DNA of 64,000 nucleotides. Source: Bifidobacterium erythrocebi. Lineage in GTDB: Bacteria > Actinomycetota > Actinomycetes > Actinomycetales > Bifidobacteriaceae. Both the position numbers and the translations under genes were made by a program. Position 1 is the first letter of the stretch; each line of letters begins with the position of its first letter. The DNA lies in NCBI RefSeq assembly GCF_012932675.1, contig NZ_JAAIIF010000018.1, positions 124,001 to 188,000 on the forward strand, read 5' to 3'. Positions 25,883 to 36,228 of the stretch are shown piece after piece. A model generated the notes under the pieces. It was not told the origin of the DNA. It saw nothing but the letters and a program-made list of their open reading frames with translations, and did no database searches.

Positions 25883-26003
25883 TGTGGGGTTGATGACAAC
25901 TTGTGCGGGGCTAGTGACAACTGCTGCGGGGTTAGTGACAACTTCCGCGACGAAGGTGACATATGCTGTCACTTTGCCCGCAGAACGTGTCACTAACCCC
26001 GCA
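25883..26003. repeat. Six copies of a 19-bp motif at 21-bp spacing, mirror-symmetric
   Basis: Copies of tgcggggttagtgacaact start at 25883, 25904, 25925 (forward) and a degenerate one at 25946; inverted copies end at 25982 and 26003. All spacings are 21 bp. Copies 3 and 4 mirror copies 6 and 5 exactly about position 25964, where gtgaca (25956-25961) faces tgtcac (25967-25972). The array lies between the divergent phosphoesterase and gdhA genes. It could be an operator array binding a regulator on one helix face, or a strong RNA hairpin. The function is unknown. Confidence 0.8.
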
Positions 26004-26129
26004 GTTATTCGGTGTGCAACAGGCGAGCGCACGGCTAACCGCCCCATTCCTCCCCTTGGTCACAGCCCCATTACATTTCTTTCAGGGAATTGACAGGAAC
26101 ACGCATCCTTCCCCCAAGGAACGCGCGGT

Positions 26130-27801
<1,672 letters not shown>

Positions 27802-27835
27802 TTGGCTGAATACTGAATACTGATTCGGCTTGCTG

Positions 27836-27897
27836 AGCCGGTTCGCGTCAACTCAAGTATTTCTCCGAGTACCCGAGTTGATGCGGACCGGCTTTTT
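27836..27897 (+). terminator. Terminator after gdhA
   Basis: A 19-nt arm (27836-27854, agccggttcgcgtcaactc) pairs with 27875-27893 with few mismatches and is followed by five T residues. Confidence 0.9.
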
Positions 27898-27919
27898 GCT
27901 GCCCGTTCATCACCCCGCG

Positions 27920-27994
27920 TGTCCGATTCTCCAGAAACGGACATCCGTGCCATCCCTCAACCACCTCGAATGTCAGATTCGGCCAAATCGGACA
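27920..27994. repeat. Twin 24-bp dyads
   Basis: Two related dyads, 27920-27943 (tgtccgattc ... gaaacggaca) and 27971-27994 (tgtcagattc ... aaatcggaca), lie 51 bp apart. Both have the form TGTC-N-GATT ... ACGGACA/TCGGACA with a 4-bp centre. They lie in the 541-bp spacer between gdhA and the kinase gene and could be binding sites for one dimeric regulator. Confidence 0.5.
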
Positions 27995-28148
27995 AACATC
28001 AGTACAGCAAGGCCGCAGGAAACGAGTTTGTCGGCAAAACGGACCCGCTTGAGCCCACGCTTCACTTTTCCAATCCTTGTAGCGGATTTGATGGAATCAT
28101 CGCATAGTGCTCATTACCAGCCCCTGGAACCTTGACGACAGTGAATCA

Positions 28149-28189
28149 GCTAATGTAGCTGTACTTAACTTAAGTACAGCTACATTAGC
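28149..28189. repeat. 41-bp perfect palindrome with a one-base loop
   Basis: Arms 28149-28168 (gctaatgtagctgtacttaa) and 28170-28189 are perfect reverse complements around a single C. It is AT-rich compared with its surroundings, has no U-run, and lies about 150 bp upstream of the kinase gene. Confidence 0.85.
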
Positions 28190-28342
28190 GTCCCGTTTCA
28201 CAGGCCACCCGGAACAAATATGCCGGCCGGGTGCGTTTCCTCAGCGCCAACGAGCTGTACGGCCACGGCGATTAATGCCGGAAAACGCAGTGCGTTCCCG
28301 CCGGGGCCGCCCACCGCATAAGACTGGAGGGCATATAGACTG

Positions 28343-30478
28343 GTGGCCATGAGCGAAATAAGCGCGTTGAATCTTGAATCCGGCGATGTGGTGGGCGGAT
28401 ACACCCTGATATCCCGTCTCGGGTCGGGTGCCATGGGTTCGGTATGGCGGGTGCATGATGACGGCGGCCATATCTATGCGATGAAGATCCTGCGCGACTC
28501 CCTGTCCGACGAAAGCGATTCGCGCGATGCGCGCGACCCGAATCTCAAGGAGAATGTTCCCGCGCGCGAGCGCCTGCGTCGCGAGGCTCTGGCCTTGCAG
28601 AAGATCCATAATCCGGGCGTGTGCGGCATTGTCGACATGGAGTTGGACGATGCGGTGGCGTTCATTGTCACCGAGCTGATCGAGGGCAAGAATCTCAAGG
28701 AGGATGTCGCCGCGAACGGCCCGTATGTGGGCAATGATCTGGAGCGCTTGGCGCGCAAGCTGATCGAGGCGGTGAGCGCGGTGCATGCGGCAGGCATCAT
28801 CCACCGCGATATCAAACCGACCAATGTGATGATCTCGGCCACGGGGCCGGTGCTGGTCGATTTCGGCATTGCCATGGGCGAGAACGAGAGCCATGTGACC
28901 CGTACCGGTCTGGTCATGGGCACGCCGGGCTTCATCGCGCCGGAGATCATCGATGGCGCGGATTCCAATGAGACGACCGACTGGTGGTCCACCGCGTCGG
29001 TGCTGGCGTTTGCCGCTACGGGGTCGCCGGTGTTCGGCACGAAGCCGATGATGGCAGTACTGGAGCGTGCCGCGTCGGGCAATGCGAATCTTGCCGGTTT
29101 GCCACCCAATACGCTGGCAGCGTTCCGCAGTGCGCTGAATCCTGATCCTCGTAAGCGCTGCACGTCCGATCAGCTGTTGCATGCCATTGCGTTGGATGCG
29201 TTGAATCCATTCGCCTGGCAGACGTCGGGTTCCGATGATCTGTTCGATTCGACCAATGGCGCGGACGCTTCGGAGGTGGTGCGCCCTTTTGACGTGCCGC
29301 TCCCCGAGGGCATGCGTGCGCCTGCATCGCAGGCCGGGCGGACCGGACAGACCGGGCAGGTCGGACAGAACAGGCAATCCGGGCAGGCAGGCGACACTAC
29401 ACCACGACGCTCGGCGGCGTTGAACCGGCTTGCGCAGCGTAATCAGCCGGGTAATCTGCGTGCCGATTGGGATACTGTCGACGCCGACGCCGATGGCGCG
29501 GACCCTGGGTTCGTCGCCGCCACCATGGCGCTGTCGCCCGGGCAGTGCACTGTGCCGCTTCCCAGCGACCATATGGGCCCGGAACAGGCGACCCGGCCGC
29601 TGACTTCCGCGACGGCGGGCGACGCCGCTTCCACACGCGTAATGCCTGCGATGACGACGCCGATCGAAACCGCGCGGACCGCGGTCATGCCGGGTTTGGC
29701 GCAGCGGATGGGCCAGGGTCAGCAGACGCCACGGCAGGCAGCACAGCAGGCAACGCAGCGGATGCCGCGATACGCGCAACCGGCCCGGACTGGAGCTTGG
29801 CCTGGAGTCCGCCCCGCTCCCCCGGCAGCGCAGCAGCAGCCGTTCCCACGTCCGATGGCGCAGGCACCGCAACCGATGCCGCAAACACAGCAGCCGCAGT
29901 ATCAGGCCAATCCGGCCGATATCAAGCGCGGCCGCTACCTTGCCCGCAGCACGGTTCCGCTGGTGTTCGCGGCCGTCATTCCGGCGGTCGCCGCCCTGTT
30001 CACTCCGCTTGCGGGCCCTGCGGCGGCGCTGCTGCTGTTCTGGGTGCTGCTGACGGTGGGGTTCAGCACCGAATCCCAGCTGGAGCGTGAGGGTAAGCGC
30101 GGCGGCAGGCGCAAGGGGTCGGATACGGCCGTGCGCATACTGCAGCTGCCTTGGCATCTGGTGCGCGCGGCCTGCCATGCTCTGCTTCGCACCGTGCTGT
30201 TCATGCTGATCGATGTCATCGTGATCGTCATCGCGGTGCTGGCGCTGCACCTGCCTTGGCAGATGGTGTTCATCGGCGACATTTGGCCGCATCAGCTTCC
30301 CTACCTGGTCGACGGGCCCTTCACGCTTACCGGCCTGACTGTGGCGTGCGCGGCTGCGGGAACGTGGATGTTGACGGCGTTCTGGCCCAAGGCGCCGATA
30401 CTCCGTCTTGGCGCAGGCGTACTGACCGGCGGACGTGCAGGACGCGATGTCCCCTCGCCTGCAATACAATCAAGCTGA
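28343..30478 (+). CDS. PknB-type serine/threonine protein kinase with C-terminal membrane segments
   Basis: Hanks-type kinase. The 711-residue product has a complete catalytic domain: glycine loop GSGAMGSVW (27-35), Lys48 in AMKIL, HRDIKPTNV (His154, Asp156), DFG (173-175) and GTPGFIAPE. A Pro/Gln/Thr-rich linker (about 310-525) follows, then a short basic region and hydrophobic segments near 535-575, 610-635 and 670-690. There are no PASTA repeats, so it differs from cell-wall-sensing PknB. It starts at GTG 28343 (GGAGGG 11 nt upstream) or at ATG 28349. Targets are unknown; the MurJ pseudokinase tail in this window is one candidate. Confidence 0.9.
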   Translation: MAMSEISALNLESGDVVGGYTLISRLGSGAMGSVWRVHDDGGHIYAMKILRDSLSDESDSRDARDPNLKENVPARERLRREALALQKIHNPGVCGIVDMELDDAVAFIVTELIEGKNLKEDVAANGPYVGNDLERLARKLIEAVSAVHAAGIIHRDIKPTNVMISATGPVLVDFGIAMGENESHVTRTGLVMGTPGFIAPEIIDGADSNETTDWWSTASVLAFAATGSPVFGTKPMMAVLERAASGNANLAGLPPNTLAAFRSALNPDPRKRCTSDQLLHAIALDALNPFAWQTSGSDDLFDSTNGADASEVVRPFDVPLPEGMRAPASQAGRTGQTGQVGQNRQSGQAGDTTPRRSAALNRLAQRNQPGNLRADWDTVDADADGADPGFVAATMALSPGQCTVPLPSDHMGPEQATRPLTSATAGDAASTRVMPAMTTPIETARTAVMPGLAQRMGQGQQTPRQAAQQATQRMPRYAQPARTGAWPGVRPAPPAAQQQPFPRPMAQAPQPMPQTQQPQYQANPADIKRGRYLARSTVPLVFAAVIPAVAALFTPLAGPAAALLLFWVLLTVGFSTESQLEREGKRGGRRKGSDTAVRILQLPWHLVRAACHALLRTVLFMLIDVIVIVIAVLALHLPWQMVFIGDIWPHQLPYLVDGPFTLTGLTVACAAAGTWMLTAFWPKAPILRLGAGVLTGGRAGRDVPSPAIQSS

Positions 30479-30562
30479 ATTACGCTCCGATGCCTGGCAT
30501 CGTTTTCAAGGTTCTGTGGGCTACACTGGGCACGGAGCGAATCTCAAGACAAAGGAGCACGC

Positions 30563-31540
30563 ATGTCCAACAAGGACAATCACCGTCAATCCCGTGCCGA
30601 ACGCCGTGCAGCCAACGAAGCCGCGGCGAAGGCGGCCGCCGAACGTGCCGCCAAGGAACGCCGCCAGCAGACCATCATCGGCGCATGCGTTCTGGGCGTC
30701 ATCGTGGTCCTTATCGCGGTGATCGCGCTCTCGATCTGGCAGCCCTGGAAGAACAGCAAGTCCTCGGAAAGCAGTAGCAGCAACGTGACCGTGCAGCAGG
30801 CGTACGACCAGCTGCAGAAGGTGAAGAACAAGCCGACCACCGCGAACAGCAAGGGCGGCATTCTGCTCTCGAAGAACGGCGTGAACAAGAAGGTCAGCGG
30901 CGCGCCCACGGTGGCCGTCTACATGGACTTCATGTGCTCCGGCTGCGGTAGCTTCAACCGCCTGGTCGACCCCACGCTGGAGAAGATGCTCGACGCCGGC
31001 CAGCTGAATCTCGAACTGCACCCCATGTCGTTCGGCGACCGTTGGAGCAGCGACAACTATTCCACCCGCGCCGCGAACATGCTGCTGTACATCACCGAGC
31101 ATGACGACAACCCGAACCATATCCTCGGCTTCATCTCGAACATGTACGCCGACGACTTCCAGCCGGCCGAGAACTCCGGCGTCACCACGTCCGACGATCA
31201 GATGAAGAAGCAGGCCACCAAGGCTGGCGTGCCGAAGAAGGTCGCCGACGCCGCCGTCACTGACAAGTACACCGCCTGGCTGGACGCCATCGACACGTAC
31301 ACCCCGAAGCGCAGCGAACTGTGGAACAAGAGCGGCGACCTCAAGGGTCAGATGACCACGCCGACCATCACGATCAACGGCAAGTTCTGGGATATGAACC
31401 AGTCCCAGTCGGTGTATTCCGACACCAAGTCCGGTCTGCTTGCGGCTCTCGGCATCGAGGAAAACAAGGTGGGCGTCGAGGGAACCATGCCGTCGATCGG
31501 CGAGAACGGCAAGCCCATCGCGCCCTCTGCCGACAAGTAA
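30563..31540 (+). CDS. Membrane-anchored DsbA/thioredoxin-fold protein
   Basis: Predicted extracytoplasmic thiol-disulfide oxidoreductase. The 325-residue product begins with a basic Ala/Arg/Glu-rich cytoplasmic helix, a single membrane anchor (TIIGACVLGVIVVLIAVIAL, about 37-57) and a Ser-rich stem, then a DsbA/thioredoxin_4 domain with the active-site motif CSGC in YMDFMCSGCGSF and the conserved TPTITINGKFWD near the C terminus. AAAGGAG lies 6 nt before the ATG. It follows the kinase gene by 84 bp and may be cotranscribed. Such proteins fold secreted cell-wall proteins in actinobacteria; the Rpf-like protein nearby is a plausible client. Confidence 0.87.
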   Translation: MSNKDNHRQSRAERRAANEAAAKAAAERAAKERRQQTIIGACVLGVIVVLIAVIALSIWQPWKNSKSSESSSSNVTVQQAYDQLQKVKNKPTTANSKGGILLSKNGVNKKVSGAPTVAVYMDFMCSGCGSFNRLVDPTLEKMLDAGQLNLELHPMSFGDRWSSDNYSTRAANMLLYITEHDDNPNHILGFISNMYADDFQPAENSGVTTSDDQMKKQATKAGVPKKVADAAVTDKYTAWLDAIDTYTPKRSELWNKSGDLKGQMTTPTITINGKFWDMNQSQSVYSDTKSGLLAALGIEENKVGVEGTMPSIGENGKPIAPSADK

Positions 31541-31636
31541 GTAGGTACTAGGCAAATAAGATAAGTAGACGCAGATACGCGTTTCATTCCAGCGGAACTG
31601 ATATGCTTCTCTGTGTCTGTGTGCGCAAGCGCACGC

Positions 31637-31710
31637 GCCTCTTTAGCTCAGATGGCCAGAGCGGCCGCCTTGTAAGCGGCAGGTCGTCGGTTCGATCCCG
31701 ACAAGAGGCT
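31637..31710 (+). tRNA. tRNA-Thr (TGT)
   Basis: A 74-nt cloverleaf with acceptor gcctctt / aagaggc, D-arm tagctcagatggccagagc, anticodon loop ctTGTaa and T-arm cggttcgatcccg. Discriminator base T, as usual for tRNA-Thr in bacteria outside enterics is A or T. CCA is not encoded. Confidence 0.95.
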
Positions 31711-31809
31711 CTCTCCCCACACAGGGGAGCGTACGACTGGGGTATATACAACACGTCGCGCGAGTAAGAGTGAAGGGCCTCACCCCCTAAAATCGGCCCT
31801 TCCATTAAT

Positions 31810-31921
31810 GGGGCAGGAGCGTCCCCCTAAATTGCTCTGCCCCTAGAGGGGGCGGGAACATTCCCCTTCTCTCCCGCCCCCTCTTTCTACTTCTCCCCCG
31901 CCTTGGCGCGGGGGATTTTTT
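31810..31921 (+). terminator. Three consecutive hairpins ahead of the Rpf-like gene
   Basis: The stems are ggggcaggagc (31810-31820) with gctctgcccc (31834-31843), a perfect 13-bp stem at 31845-31857/31872-31884, and cccccgc (31895-31901) / gcggggg (31908-31914) followed by six T residues. Only the last is a canonical intrinsic terminator. The group separates tRNA-Thr from the Rpf-like gene. Confidence 0.7.
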
Positions 31922-32051
31922 GTGGGGAAATGGCTTGTACTTGGTTCCCGCCAACCGCAACTTCAGCCGCAGCCACTAGGATTGGGCGCTAGTATGCCCG
32001 ATACGCCACCGGCGGCGAGTCAGCCGTTGGCGAGTCAGGAAAGAGGTTGGT

Positions 32052-33605
32052 ATGGCACGCAGATGGACACCGCAACGGTTTATGATGCTGCGCCGCGTCC
32101 GCGTCGTCGTCTGTGTGATCGCGGTGACCGCGATGGCGGTGGCGACGTTCGCATTGACCACACGGAAGGCCGTAGCGCTGAACGTCAACGGCAAGACCAC
32201 CACGGTGACCACATACGCCATGACCGTCGACCGTCTGCTGCAGGAGCAGCACATCGCCGTACGGTCGCACGACATCGTGAAATCCACGTCCGGCGGCACT
32301 CTGACCGATCATGCGGTCGTCACCGTACGCAACGCCTACCAGACCACCGTGAACGTCGATGGCGAGGAGATCCCGTTCTGGACGGTCGCCGACAGCGCCG
32401 ATCAGCTCATCGGCTTCTTCAAGGCCAACGAAAGCAAGGCCTCCAGCATCACCGTCAATATCGACAACGTGTACAAGCAGCTCACCGGCGGCATGGTGAT
32501 CAACAAGAAGGGACCGGTCACGGTCATCGCCGACGGCAAGAGCTCGCAGGCTCCCAACGGCAAGCTGCCCGCCGCCTCGATCCTCGATGCCAAGGGCATC
32601 ACCGTGGGCAAGGAAGACAAGGTGAGCGTGACCGAGCAGGGCTCGCAGACCATTCTGCGCGTGCAGCGCGTGACGCATGGCCAGGAGACGCGCACCAAGG
32701 TCGTACCGTTCGAGACGCAGACCATAGAGGATTCCTCGCTGCAGCCCGGCGAAACGGCGATCCGCCAGCAGGGCGAGAACGGCGAGCTCCAGCAGGTGTA
32801 CAACGTGACATACGTCGACGGCGTGGCCGCAAGCGAGACGCTGGACAGCGAGACCACCACCAAGGCGTCGGTGAATCAGATCGTGGCGGTCGGGCCGGCG
32901 AAGCCCGCGCAGTCCGACAGCGACAGCAAGTCGGATGGTACGTCGAACAGCGATTCCGACAGTAAGTCCGATAATGACCAGAACACGTCGAAGAACAGCA
33001 AGTCCGATACGTCAAACGGCGCTTCGGATGCCAAGAGCGATACCAAGACTGATACCAAGGCGGACAGCAAGACGGATACCAAGACGGATTCAGGCACATC
33101 CGATACCGGCACGAAGAGCGACAGCGACAAGAAGCAACAGCAGAACAGCCAGTCGCAGAATCAGAACAATCAAAACAATCAAAACAACAACCAGAGCAGC
33201 AACCAAAACAACCAGCAGAACAACAACCAATCGAACCAGAATCAGAACAGCCAAAACAACCAGAACAGCCAGAACAACACCTCCACCAGCGGCCGCCTCT
33301 GGCACCCCAGCCCGGCACAGGCTCAGGCCTACGCGGCCGCCGCGGCGGCGCAACGCGGCTGGACCGGCGCGGATTGGGACGCCCTGGTCTGGATCTGGAA
33401 CCACGAGTCCAGCTGGATGTGGAACGCCGAGAACCCCTCCTCCGGCGCATACGGCATTCCGCAGGCACTGCCACCCGATAAGATGGGCGCCGGCTATAGG
33501 GACGACGCCGCCGTGCAGATTGACTGGGGTCTGACCTATATTGCTGGACGCTATGGCAGCCCAAGCCAGGCCAAACAATATTGGCTGCAGCATAACTGGT
33601 ACTGA
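32052..33605 (+). CDS. Rpf/Apf-like secreted cell-wall protein with G5 domain
   Basis: Predicted secreted or anchored muralytic protein. The 517-residue product has an N-terminal signal anchor (RVVVCVIAVTAMAVATFAL, 17-35), DUF348 repeats (from ALNVNGKTTTVTTYAMTVDRLL), a G5 domain ending near 285, a low-complexity region (285-415; first Ser/Asp/Lys/Thr-rich, then Asn/Gln/Ser-rich), and a C-terminal transglycosylase-like domain of the Apf type (WIWNHESSWMW, SGAYGIPQALPPDKMG, RYGSPSQAKQYWLQHNWY). Glu in NHESSW is the likely catalytic residue. It is upstream of rsmA, as rpfB-ksgA-ispE in other actinobacteria, which supports an RpfB-like role. Confidence 0.88.
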   Translation: MARRWTPQRFMMLRRVRVVVCVIAVTAMAVATFALTTRKAVALNVNGKTTTVTTYAMTVDRLLQEQHIAVRSHDIVKSTSGGTLTDHAVVTVRNAYQTTVNVDGEEIPFWTVADSADQLIGFFKANESKASSITVNIDNVYKQLTGGMVINKKGPVTVIADGKSSQAPNGKLPAASILDAKGITVGKEDKVSVTEQGSQTILRVQRVTHGQETRTKVVPFETQTIEDSSLQPGETAIRQQGENGELQQVYNVTYVDGVAASETLDSETTTKASVNQIVAVGPAKPAQSDSDSKSDGTSNSDSDSKSDNDQNTSKNSKSDTSNGASDAKSDTKTDTKADSKTDTKTDSGTSDTGTKSDSDKKQQQNSQSQNQNNQNNQNNNQSSNQNNQQNNNQSNQNQNSQNNQNSQNNTSTSGRLWHPSPAQAQAYAAAAAAQRGWTGADWDALVWIWNHESSWMWNAENPSSGAYGIPQALPPDKMGAGYRDDAAVQIDWGLTYIAGRYGSPSQAKQYWLQHNWY

Positions 33606-33619
33606 TCGAAGGCTTTACG

Positions 33620-34534
33620 ATGACCGACATTTCCGATACCGCATCCGCCGCGCACCTGCTCGGTGCCGCCGACATCCGCCGCATCGCCGACGAGGCTGGC
33701 GTAAGCCCCACCAAGAAGTTCGGGCAGAACTTCGTCATCGATCCGGGCACCGTGCGCCGCATCGTGCGCGAGGCGCACGTCGATGCCTCCACGCATGTGC
33801 TTGAGGTGGGACCGGGCCTTGGCTCGCTGACGCTGGCGATTCTGGAGACGGGCGCGACCATGACCGCGGTGGAGATCGATCCGCCGCTGGCCGAACGCCT
33901 GCCGCAGACCGTAGCGGAGTTCATGCCGGACGCTTCCGGCCGCCTGACCATCGTCAACCGCGATGCACTCACCGTGGGCCCCGATACGCTACCGGAATTC
34001 GCTGACGGCAAGCCGTTCACGCTCGTGGCGAATCTGCCGTACAACGTGGCCACGCCGATTCTGCTGACGCTGCTGGAGCGCTTCGATAATCTCGATTCCT
34101 TCCTGGTCATGGTGCAGAAGGAGGTCGCCGACCGTCTGGCCGCGGCTCCCGGCAACAAGATCTACGGCACCCCCAGCGTGAAGCTCGCCTGGTACGGCGA
34201 GGCGAAGCGCGTGGGCACGATCGGCCGCAACGTGTTCTGGCCTGCCCCGAACGTCGATTCGGCACTGGTGCATTTCCAGCGTTTCGATACGCCACGCCCG
34301 CAGGAGCTGCGCGCACGTACCTTCTCGCTGATCGATGCCGCCTTCGGCCAGCGCCGCAAGACCCTGCACGCGGCTCTGAAGAAGGTCGTTCCCGCCGAGG
34401 CGTTCGCCAAGGCCGGCATCGATCCGACCAGGCGCGGCGAGACGCTGACCATCGACGAGTTCACGGCCTTGGCCGCAGCCGTGGAAGGCGCGGAAACCCC
34501 GAAGAACGCGGCAAACAAGGAGAAGCGCTCATGA
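33620..34534 (+). CDS. rsmA: 16S rRNA dimethyladenosine transferase
   Basis: Dimethylates the two adjacent adenosines (A1518/A1519 in E. coli numbering) near the 3' end of 16S rRNA; also called KsgA. The 304-residue product has the family motifs KKFGQNFVIDPG, the SAM-binding VLEVGPGLGSLT and the catalytic NLPYNVATP. The ATG has GAAGG 7 nt upstream, and the stop overlaps the ispE start by 4 nt (ATGA), so the two are translationally coupled. The spacing of 14 nt to the Rpf-like gene suggests a common transcript. Confidence 0.96.
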   Translation: MTDISDTASAAHLLGAADIRRIADEAGVSPTKKFGQNFVIDPGTVRRIVREAHVDASTHVLEVGPGLGSLTLAILETGATMTAVEIDPPLAERLPQTVAEFMPDASGRLTIVNRDALTVGPDTLPEFADGKPFTLVANLPYNVATPILLTLLERFDNLDSFLVMVQKEVADRLAAAPGNKIYGTPSVKLAWYGEAKRVGTIGRNVFWPAPNVDSALVHFQRFDTPRPQELRARTFSLIDAAFGQRRKTLHAALKKVVPAEAFAKAGIDPTRRGETLTIDEFTALAAAVEGAETPKNAANKEKRS

Positions 34535-35442
34535 GCGAATCCCCCCGCAGCGTCGTCGTCGAATGCCCGGCGAAAACGAATCTCACCCTTGCCGTGGGCA
34601 AACCGCGCGAGGAGTGGGCGGGCCGCCACGAGCTGGACACCATCTATTGCGCCATCAGCCTGACGGATACCGTCACAGTCACCGAAAAGCCCGCAGACAC
34701 GGGGTTCTCGCTGGAACTTGACGGCACGCATCTGGGCGATCTGGCCTCCTCGCAGGCGGATATGCGCCGCAATCACGCCGTACTCGCCCTGTTCGCCATG
34801 GCCAAGGCCGCGAACCGCGAACCGAACGTGGGACTGTCCATCACCAAGCGCATTCCGGTGGGAGGCGGACTTGCCGGCGGATCGGCCGATGCCGCCGCCA
34901 CGATCCTCGGATTGAACGAGCTGTGGGATCTGCACTGGCCAGCGGAACGCCTGCGGCAGGTGGCCGCGACGCTGGGTGCCGACATGCCGTTCTGCGTCAC
35001 CGGCGGATATGCACGCGGCACCGGATACGGCGAGCGCATCGAATGTTTCGCGCCCGATTCGCCCACGGCCACGGATCTTCGCGCACAGGGCTATGCGGGT
35101 TCGCTGGTGGTGGGTGCCTACCAGTCGCAGCTGAGCACACCGGAGGTCTACGCCGCGTTCGACCAGATCGGGGCCGGCGAGGGCGATGCCAATCACCTAC
35201 AGAAGGCCGCCGTCAGTCTTCATCCCCGCAGCGGTCAGGCCATCGACGCCGCGCTGAAGGCAGGCGCATCGCATGCCTTCGTGTCCGGTTCGGGCCCGTC
35301 CGTCGTCGCATTCACCCCCACCCCGGCCATCCGTCAGGCCGTTGTCGAGGCGTGGAAACAAGGCTCCTGCGTCGACCGCATCATCGCGGCGAGCGCACCG
35401 GCGGTACCGTCCATCACGCGTCACGGTGACGCGATACAGTGA
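34531..35442 (+). CDS. ispE: 4-diphosphocytidyl-2-C-methyl-D-erythritol kinase
   Basis: GHMP-family kinase of the non-mevalonate isoprenoid pathway; phosphorylates the 2-hydroxyl of CDP-methylerythritol. The 303-residue product has VECPAKTNLTLAVGKP at the N terminus, the ATP-binding GHMP motif IPVGGGLAGGSADAAATI and the C-terminal SGSGPSVVAF glycine loop. The start overlaps the rsmA stop. The downstream LytR_C gene is 31 bp away. The order rpf-rsmA-ispE is conserved in actinobacteria (established knowledge). Confidence 0.95.
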   Translation: MSESPRSVVVECPAKTNLTLAVGKPREEWAGRHELDTIYCAISLTDTVTVTEKPADTGFSLELDGTHLGDLASSQADMRRNHAVLALFAMAKAANREPNVGLSITKRIPVGGGLAGGSADAAATILGLNELWDLHWPAERLRQVAATLGADMPFCVTGGYARGTGYGERIECFAPDSPTATDLRAQGYAGSLVVGAYQSQLSTPEVYAAFDQIGAGEGDANHLQKAAVSLHPRSGQAIDAALKAGASHAFVSGSGPSVVAFTPTPAIRQAVVEAWKQGSCVDRIIAASAPAVPSITRHGDAIQ

Positions 35443-35473
35443 AACAGCATTTCGAAGCGAAGGGAAAAACGCA

Positions 35474-36106
35474 ATGACTGAGCCGTATGACGAACGTGCA
35501 GCCCGCAAAGCGTATATTCGTCGCCGTCAGAAGACGGTGTTCACCGTTATAGCCGTGATCCTCGTGATCGCGCTGGTTGTTTCCTGCCTGATTTCCTTCA
35601 AGATCATCGATGTGGAGCCGCATTCGAAAAGCGTCGTCCAGCCAAATTACGGCCAGGCAGTTCCCTGCGCCGCCAAGAACCAGGACGGCACCGCGATGAA
35701 GTGGGCGGATAACAACACCGTGCCCGTGCGCGTGCGCAACGGCACCGAGTTCGCCGGACTGGCCAAGGCCGTGGGCGAGGCGCTGCAGGATCGCCAGTTC
35801 AATGTGGTGACGATCGACAACTACCCCACTTCCAACGTCACCCGCACCACGATCTATTTCGGTGTGAACGCCATCAATCCGGCCTATACGCTCAACGCGT
35901 ATTTCAAGGATGCCGTCATGGTGATGGACGACCGTCAGGATCGTCTGGTCGACGTGGTGATCGGCGCCACGTTCAACGACCTGAACAAGGAGAAGGAAGT
36001 CAAGAAGCAGGGCGATACCATCAAGGACTTCAAGGGCTGCAAGACGGTCGACGAGCTGAAGAAGGCCGGCCTGCCGAAGGCGTCCGAGCATACCGCCGTC
36101 AACTGA
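35474..36106 (+). CDS. LytR C-terminal-domain membrane protein
   Basis: The 210-residue product has a basic N-terminal tail, one membrane helix (TVFTVIAVILVIALVVSCLI, about 23-42) and an extracytoplasmic LytR_C domain (VPVRVRNGTEFAGLAKAVGEAL ... RTTIYFG ... AVMVMDD), a domain found at the C terminus of LytR-CpsA-Psr enzymes and alone in small actinobacterial proteins. There is no LCP catalytic domain, so it is likely an accessory or binding protein for cell-wall polymers (inference). The last 35 residues are charged. It ends before a 15-bp-stem hairpin. Confidence 0.85.
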   Translation: MTEPYDERAARKAYIRRRQKTVFTVIAVILVIALVVSCLISFKIIDVEPHSKSVVQPNYGQAVPCAAKNQDGTAMKWADNNTVPVRVRNGTEFAGLAKAVGEALQDRQFNVVTIDNYPTSNVTRTTIYFGVNAINPAYTLNAYFKDAVMVMDDRQDRLVDVVIGATFNDLNKEKEVKKQGDTIKDFKGCKTVDELKKAGLPKASEHTAVN

Positions 36107-36155
36107 TCGGAATCGCTTGGCCGGCTGAACCTGCGATTCAGTCCGCAAGCGACAG

Positions 36156-36192
36156 GAAGGGCCGCTCCCGTACCATTCGGGAGCGGCCCTTC
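36156..36192. terminator. Bidirectional terminator-like hairpin
   Basis: Perfect 15-bp stem gaagggccgctcccg (36156-36170) / cgggagcggcccttc (36178-36192), 7-nt loop, between the convergent LytR_C and cca genes. There is no U-run on either side. Confidence 0.7.
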
Positions 36193-36228
36193 GTCGTTCA
36201 TAGGCCGTCCAGGCCATTCAGACCGGGC

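Noticed and set aside
25883..26003. Possible CRISPR array
   Set aside because: Repeats are 19 bp with 2-bp gaps and inverted copies; there are no spacers and no cas genes.
25730..26093. Open frames on both strands through the 21-bp array with a seven-residue repeat (such as AGLVTTA)
   Set aside because: A 21-bp period automatically gives a heptad repeat in every open frame; no ribosome-binding site and no other protein-like feature.
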